Positions 60,353-64,000 of a stretch of 64,000 nucleotides of DNA are shown piece after piece; the stretch's first letter is position 1, and the number at the start of each line of letters is the position of its first letter. The stretch comes from Dyella ginsengisoli LA-4. GTDB lineage: Bacteria > Pseudomonadota > Gammaproteobacteria > Xanthomonadales > Rhodanobacteraceae. Under the pieces are notes generated by a model, which searched no databases, was not told the DNA's origin, and saw only the letters and a program-made list of their open reading frames with translations. The stretch covers positions 62,001 through 126,000 of the forward strand of contig NZ_AMSF01000010.1 of assembly GCF_000334915.1 (NCBI RefSeq), read 5' to 3'. Made by a program: the position numbers and the translations under genes.

Positions 60353-60433
60353 GTAGGAGCCCGCTCGCGGGCGATGCTCCTGCTCCTGATGCACGTCGAG
60401 GCCGAAGAGCATCGCCCGCGAGCGGGCTCCTAC
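60353..60433. repeat. Long inverted repeat, REP/BIME-like
   Basis: Left arm 60353-60378 (GTAGGAGCCCGCTCGCGGGC...) and right arm 60408-60433 are perfect 26-base inverted copies around a 29-base spacer. GTAGGAGC-x-CGC cores are the common extragenic palindromes of pseudomonads and xanthomonads. As RNA it would make a strong hairpin after the DUF6348-like gene. Confidence 0.85.
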
Positions 60434-60453
60434 GGATAGACGGGCAGCCCAAA

Positions 60454-60487
60454 AAAAGCCCGGGAGGCTCGCGCCTTCCGGGCTTTT
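60454..60487. terminator. Bidirectional terminator
   Basis: Fourteen-base stem (AAAAGCCCGG arm, one mismatch) with loop CTCGCG, A-tract left and T-tract right. It serves both the plus-strand gene ending at 60339 and the minus-strand dehydrogenase operon ending at 60508. Confidence 0.8.
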
Positions 60488-60507
60488 CATTTCACTGGCC
60501 GGCTGAA

Positions 60508-61857
60508 TCAGTTCGGCAGCGCCATATCGTCCAGCAGCGCCTTGAGGAAGCGCGCGGCTTCGCCGCCGGTGGCGGCGCGATGGTCGAAGGTGAGGCTGAT
60601 CGGCATGCGGCGGTGCACTTCGATGCCGCCGATCACCGCCACCACGTCGTGGCTGAGCTTGCCCGCGCCAATGATCGCCACGGTCGGCGGCACCACCACC
60701 GGGGTGGCGTAGCGGCCGGCGAACATGCCGAAGTTCGACAGGCTGATGGTGTAGCCGGACAGCTCGGTCGACGGGATCGAGCGGTCTTCCACCTGGGTGC
60801 GCAGACGCTTGATCGCCGCGCGCACGCCGGTGCCGTCGAGCATGTCGGCGTTGCGCAGGGCCGGCACGAACAGGCCGTCGTCGGTATCCACGGCGATGCC
60901 GATGTCCACGTGCGGATGCAGGGTGCGGGTCAGGTTCTTGCCGTCGAACCAGGCGTTCAGCGCCGGCACCGCCTTGCAGGCGGCGACGATCGCGCGCACC
61001 AGGCGGGCGGTGATGTCCTGCTTGCCGATCCAGGCGTGCAGGTCGGCGTCGTCGACCAGGGTGGTCGGCACCACGTTGGCGTGGGCCTCGGCCATCACCC
61101 GCGCCATGTTCCGGCGCACGCCCTTGAGCTGCTCCGGCTGGCCGCTGGCGGTCTGCGAGGGCGGGGCGGTACGCACCGGCTTGCCGGCCAGCGAGACCGC
61201 GGTGCGCGAGGGCGCCGGGCCCGGCTCGGGCAGCTGCGGGGCCAGGTGGCGACCGGCCGACTCCGGCACGGCACGCGCCGGTGCGGCGCCGAGCGGGGCG
61301 CTGCCGTCGGCGGCGGCCTGCTTGACGTCCTGAAGGGTGACCACGCCGCCGGCGCCGCTGGGGCGCACGCGGGTCAGGTCGACCTTGAGCTTCTTCGCCA
61401 GCGCGCGCACGGCCGGCACCGCCTTCACGCCGCCGACGTCGGCGGCCTGCTCGACGTGCACGGTGTTGCCGCTGACCATGGCGCCGACCACGGTGCCCTC
61501 GTCCTCGCGGTCCGCGGTGGCGGCCGGGGCGGGAGCCGGCGCGGGGGCGGCTTTCTTCGCCGGCGCGTGGTGGTGGCCGGTCGGCTCGGCCTCGGCGCGC
61601 TGCTTGGCGTTCGGGTCGGGCTCGAAGTCGGCCAGCGCAGCGCCGGTCTCGATGATGTCGCCGGCGGCGCCGTGCAGTTTGGCTACCTTGCCGGTGTACG
61701 GCGAGGGCACGTCGACCACCGCCTTGGCGGTCTCCATCGACACCAGCGGGGCGTCGAGCTTGACGGTGTCGCCTTCCTTCACGTGCCACTCGACGATGGT
61801 GGCGTCGGGCAGGCCTTCGCCGAGGTCGGGCAGGTGGAATGTCTTGATGTCAGCCAT
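60508..61857 (-). CDS. 2-oxoacid dehydrogenase E2 (dihydrolipoyl acyltransferase)
   Basis: About 449 residues. One lipoyl domain (1-80) with the lipoylated Lys45 in METAKAVVDV, an Ala/Pro linker, a peripheral-subunit-binding domain (about 140-180, VRALAKKLKVDLTRVRPSG), a second linker and the catalytic core ending SLTFDHRAATGGEAARF (His about 426). The HRxxDG motif reads HRAATGG. It carries acyl groups from E1 to CoA. Whether the complex uses pyruvate or branched-chain 2-oxoacids cannot be settled by sequence reading; the alpha/beta-type E1 genes upstream allow either. Confidence 0.9.
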   Translation of the reverse strand: MADIKTFHLPDLGEGLPDATIVEWHVKEGDTVKLDAPLVSMETAKAVVDVPSPYTGKVAKLHGAAGDIIETGAALADFEPDPNAKQRAEAEPTGHHHAPAKKAAPAPAPAPAATADREDEGTVVGAMVSGNTVHVEQAADVGGVKAVPAVRALAKKLKVDLTRVRPSGAGGVVTLQDVKQAAADGSAPLGAAPARAVPESAGRHLAPQLPEPGPAPSRTAVSLAGKPVRTAPPSQTASGQPEQLKGVRRNMARVMAEAHANVVPTTLVDDADLHAWIGKQDITARLVRAIVAACKAVPALNAWFDGKNLTRTLHPHVDIGIAVDTDDGLFVPALRNADMLDGTGVRAAIKRLRTQVEDRSIPSTELSGYTISLSNFGMFAGRYATPVVVPPTVAIIGAGKLSHDVVAVIGGIEVHRRMPISLTFDHRAATGGEAARFLKALLDDMALPN

Positions 61858-61879
61858 GGGGGTTCGATCCGTTGAGGGG

Positions 61880-62860
61880 TTAGCTGGCAGCCAGCGTGCG
61901 CAGGGCGGCGTCGACGATGCGCGCGGTGCTCGGCATCTGCTTCATTTCCAGGCGGTACAGCGGCGTGTGGATGTCGTAGCCGGTGACGCGCTCGACCGGG
62001 GCGAGCAGCTCGTACAGGCACTCCTCGGCCACGCGCGCGGCGATCTCGGCGCCGAAGCCGGCGGTCTTCGGGGCCTCGTGCACGATCACGCAGCGGCCGG
62101 TCTTGCTGACCGACTCGGCGATGGTGTCGAAGTCCAGCGGGGTCAGCGTGGCGACGTCGATCACCTCGGCGCTGATGCCCTGTTCGGCCAGCTCATCGGC
62201 GGCCTCCAGGCATTCCTTTACCGGCGCTCCCCAGGTCACCAGGGTCACGTCGGTGCCGTCGCGCAGCACGAAGCACACGTCCAGCGGCAGCGCCTCGCCG
62301 TCGTCCGGCACCTCTTCCTTGTACTGGCGGTAGATGCGCTTGGGCTCGAAGAACATCACCGGATCCGGATCGCGGATCGCCGCCAGCAGCAGGCCGTAGG
62401 CGCGCGCCGGGGAGGAGGGCATCACCACGCGCAGGCCGGGGATGTTGGTGAACAGGTGCTCGTTCGCCTCGGAGTGGTGCTCGGGGGCATGGATGCCGCC
62501 GCCCCAGGGGGCGCGGAACACGGCCGGCACGGTCAGGCGGCCGCGGGTGCGGTTGCGCATGCGTGCGGCGTGGCAGGCGATCTGCTCCATCATCGGGTAG
62601 ATGAAGCCCTCGAACTGCGCCTCGGCGACCGGCTTCATGCCCTGCACCGCCATGCCGACGGTGACGCCGGCGATGGTGGTCTCGTCCAGCGGCGTGTCGA
62701 GCACGCGCAGCTCGCCGAACTTCTGCTGCAGGCCCTGGGTGGCGCGGAACACGCCGCCGTTGACGCCGACGTCCTCGCCCAGCACCACGACCGAGTCGTC
62801 GTGGGCCATCTCGTAGGCGAGCGCCTGCGTGACTGCTTCGATAAGGGTGATCTGTGCCAT
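61880..62860 (-). CDS. 2-oxoacid dehydrogenase E1 beta subunit
   Basis: About 326 residues. Transketolase-like pyrimidine domain (ITLIEAVTQALAYEMAHDDSVVVLGEDVGVNGG) and C-terminal domain (DGTDVTLVTWGAPVKECLEAADEL). With E1 alpha it decarboxylates a 2-oxoacid and acylates the lipoyl domain of E2. It begins 3 bases after the E1 alpha stop and ends 22 bases before E2. Confidence 0.92.
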   Translation of the reverse strand: MAQITLIEAVTQALAYEMAHDDSVVVLGEDVGVNGGVFRATQGLQQKFGELRVLDTPLDETTIAGVTVGMAVQGMKPVAEAQFEGFIYPMMEQIACHAARMRNRTRGRLTVPAVFRAPWGGGIHAPEHHSEANEHLFTNIPGLRVVMPSSPARAYGLLLAAIRDPDPVMFFEPKRIYRQYKEEVPDDGEALPLDVCFVLRDGTDVTLVTWGAPVKECLEAADELAEQGISAEVIDVATLTPLDFDTIAESVSKTGRCVIVHEAPKTAGFGAEIAARVAEECLYELLAPVERVTGYDIHTPLYRLEMKQMPSTARIVDAALRTLAAS

Positions 62861-62863
62861 GAC

Positions 62864-63949
62864 TTAGTGCGCCTTGTTTTCGAGCGAGAGCGCGAATTCG
62901 CGCTGCTTTTCCAGGTCGGCCGGGATTTCGGCGTAGGTGTAGTCGAACATCGCCGTGATCGGCTGGGTCTTGGTCTCGAGGTAGGCGTTGACCTCGTTGT
63001 CCATCCAGTCGTCACACTCGGCCTTCCAGGCTTCTTCCTTGGCGTCGTCCCACACGCCCTTGGCCACCAGCCAGTTGCGCAGGCGCTTCATCGGCTCCTT
63101 TGCCCAGCCTTCCTTCACTTCTTCCTCGCCGCGGTAGCGACGGGCGTCGTCGGCGGTGGTGTGGTCGCCGAGGCGGTAGGTGACCGCTTCGATCACGCTG
63201 CCGCCCTGGCCGTTGCGGGCGCGCTCGAGCGCGTCTTCCATCGCCTTGCGCACCGCGATGATGTCGTTGCCGTCGACCTGGATGCAGTACAGGCCCGCAG
63301 CGATGCCCTTCTGCGCCAGGGTCGGCGCGCCGGACTGGATCTTGCGCGGCACCGAGATCGCCCACTGGTTGTTGACGATCACCGCGACCATCGGCAGGTT
63401 CTGCGCGCCGGCGATGTTGATCGCCCCGTAGAAGTCGCCCTTGGACGAGCCGCCGTCGCCGATGGTGCACACCGCCACGCGCTTCTCGCCGCGGATCTTG
63501 AACGCCAGTGCGGAGCCGGCCGCATGCAGGCACTGCGTGGCGATCGGCACCGACCAGGCGAAATCGTGGCGGGCCGGCTCGTTCTGGTAGTCGTTGCCGC
63601 GCTCGTCGCCGCCCCAGTACATGTAGACCTCGCGCGGCTGCACGCCGCGGTACAGCTGCGCGCCGTATTCGCGGTAGCTCGGTGCGTAGACGTCTTCCGG
63701 CTTCATCGCCGAACCGATGCCGACATGCGCGGCCTCGTGGCCCAGGCAGCTGGCGTAGGTGCCGAGCTTGCCGGTGCGCTGGAGCGCGATCGACTTGGCG
63801 TCGAACACGCGGGTCGACATCATCAGCTTGTACAGCTTGACCATGTACTCGAGGTCCTGCGTGAATGCAGGGAGGTCGTCACGCACCTCCTTGCCCTCGG
63901 CATCGAGGTACTGCAGGTATTCGATCTCAAACTTGGCGGCAATCGACAC
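62864..63949 (-). CDS. 2-oxoacid dehydrogenase E1 alpha subunit (thiamine diphosphate-binding)
   Basis: About 361 residues. The ThDP motif is GDGGSSKGDFYGAINIAGAQ...NN, with the phosphorylation-loop-like RLGDHTTADDARRYR. The start is GTG at 63949, with GGAG 6 bases upstream. First gene of the operon; the 51 bases beyond it to the window edge hold only the leader. Confidence 0.92.
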   Translation of the reverse strand: MSIAAKFEIEYLQYLDAEGKEVRDDLPAFTQDLEYMVKLYKLMMSTRVFDAKSIALQRTGKLGTYASCLGHEAAHVGIGSAMKPEDVYAPSYREYGAQLYRGVQPREVYMYWGGDERGNDYQNEPARHDFAWSVPIATQCLHAAGSALAFKIRGEKRVAVCTIGDGGSSKGDFYGAINIAGAQNLPMVAVIVNNQWAISVPRKIQSGAPTLAQKGIAAGLYCIQVDGNDIIAVRKAMEDALERARNGQGGSVIEAVTYRLGDHTTADDARRYRGEEEVKEGWAKEPMKRLRNWLVAKGVWDDAKEEAWKAECDDWMDNEVNAYLETKTQPITAMFDYTYAEIPADLEKQREFALSLENKAH

Positions 63950-64000
63950 GAGTCGCTCCGAAGGTGGGAAAAGGGGAGGCGCAAAGGCCGCTGGGGGTGC

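Overview
The window is high-GC, densely coded proteobacterial DNA. The housekeeping genes (arginase, tryptophanyl-tRNA synthetase, BirA/CoaX/SPOR cluster, PhoP/PhoQ-like pair with a PepSY gene, a three-gene 2-oxoacid dehydrogenase operon, DusA) and a Pseudomonas/Xanthomonas-style inverted repeat suggest a gammaproteobacterium of the Xanthomonadales, plausibly Rhodanobacteraceae. That placement is inference from gene content and not a database result.

Region 1 (1-31290) is an exopolysaccharide locus of the exosortase-A-associated type. A 5'-truncated heparinase-like protein, a methyltransferase and a membrane-anchored J-domain protein lie at the left edge. From 3833 to 25271 one plus-strand operon starts with two assembly-line genes. 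The first is a stand-alone A-PCP. The second is a 2627-residue hybrid, KS-AT-ACP-aminotransferase-C-A(Gly)-PCP. The operon continues without a gap through a family 2 glycosyltransferase, a deacetylase, an O-antigen-ligase-like protein, a flippase, a PaaK/CapK-like enzyme, three family 4 glycosyltransferases, a second deacetylase and a conserved membrane-anchored protein of unknown role. Every junction is an overlap of 1-10 bases, so the peptide/polyketide line and the glycan machinery look translationally coupled. A convergent minus-strand operon (31290 to 25284) encodes the export lipoprotein, chain-length protein, a kinase-like protein with a degenerate P-loop, an outer-membrane barrel and two alpha/beta-hydrolase-fold proteins whose nucleophile positions are Cys and Arg. 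No thioesterase domain ends the assembly line and no exosortase gene is in the window. The working idea is that a diamino-acyl-glycine unit is built and used to decorate the polysaccharide.

Region 2 (31420-37973) holds dusA, PepSY-phoP-phoQ, a small secreted protein, birA-coaX and a SPOR-domain protein, followed by tRNA-Thr(TGT).

Region 3 (38047-51333) is a 13.3-kb integrated element bounded by a perfect 46-bp direct repeat of the tRNA-Thr 3' end. It has a tyrosine integrase, AlpA-like regulators, a primase-helicase followed by a cluster of CACTTCCGCA iterons (a likely replication origin), a small-terminase-like gene, coiled-coil and ejection-type phage proteins, and short unknown genes beside the left end. 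It lacks large terminase, portal, capsid and tail genes. The plan fits a phage satellite (PICI-like) better than a complete prophage. A perfect 42-bp palindrome sits in its left, less GC-rich part.

Region 4 (51334-64000) is chromosomal: a GGDEF-EAL protein, rocF, trpS with a C-terminal YegP-like extension, a small membrane protein, an MgtC/DUF4010 transporter-like protein, a globin, a YgjP-like metallopeptidase, a conserved protein, an inverted repeat and the 2-oxoacid dehydrogenase operon, whose first gene starts 51 bases before the end of the window.
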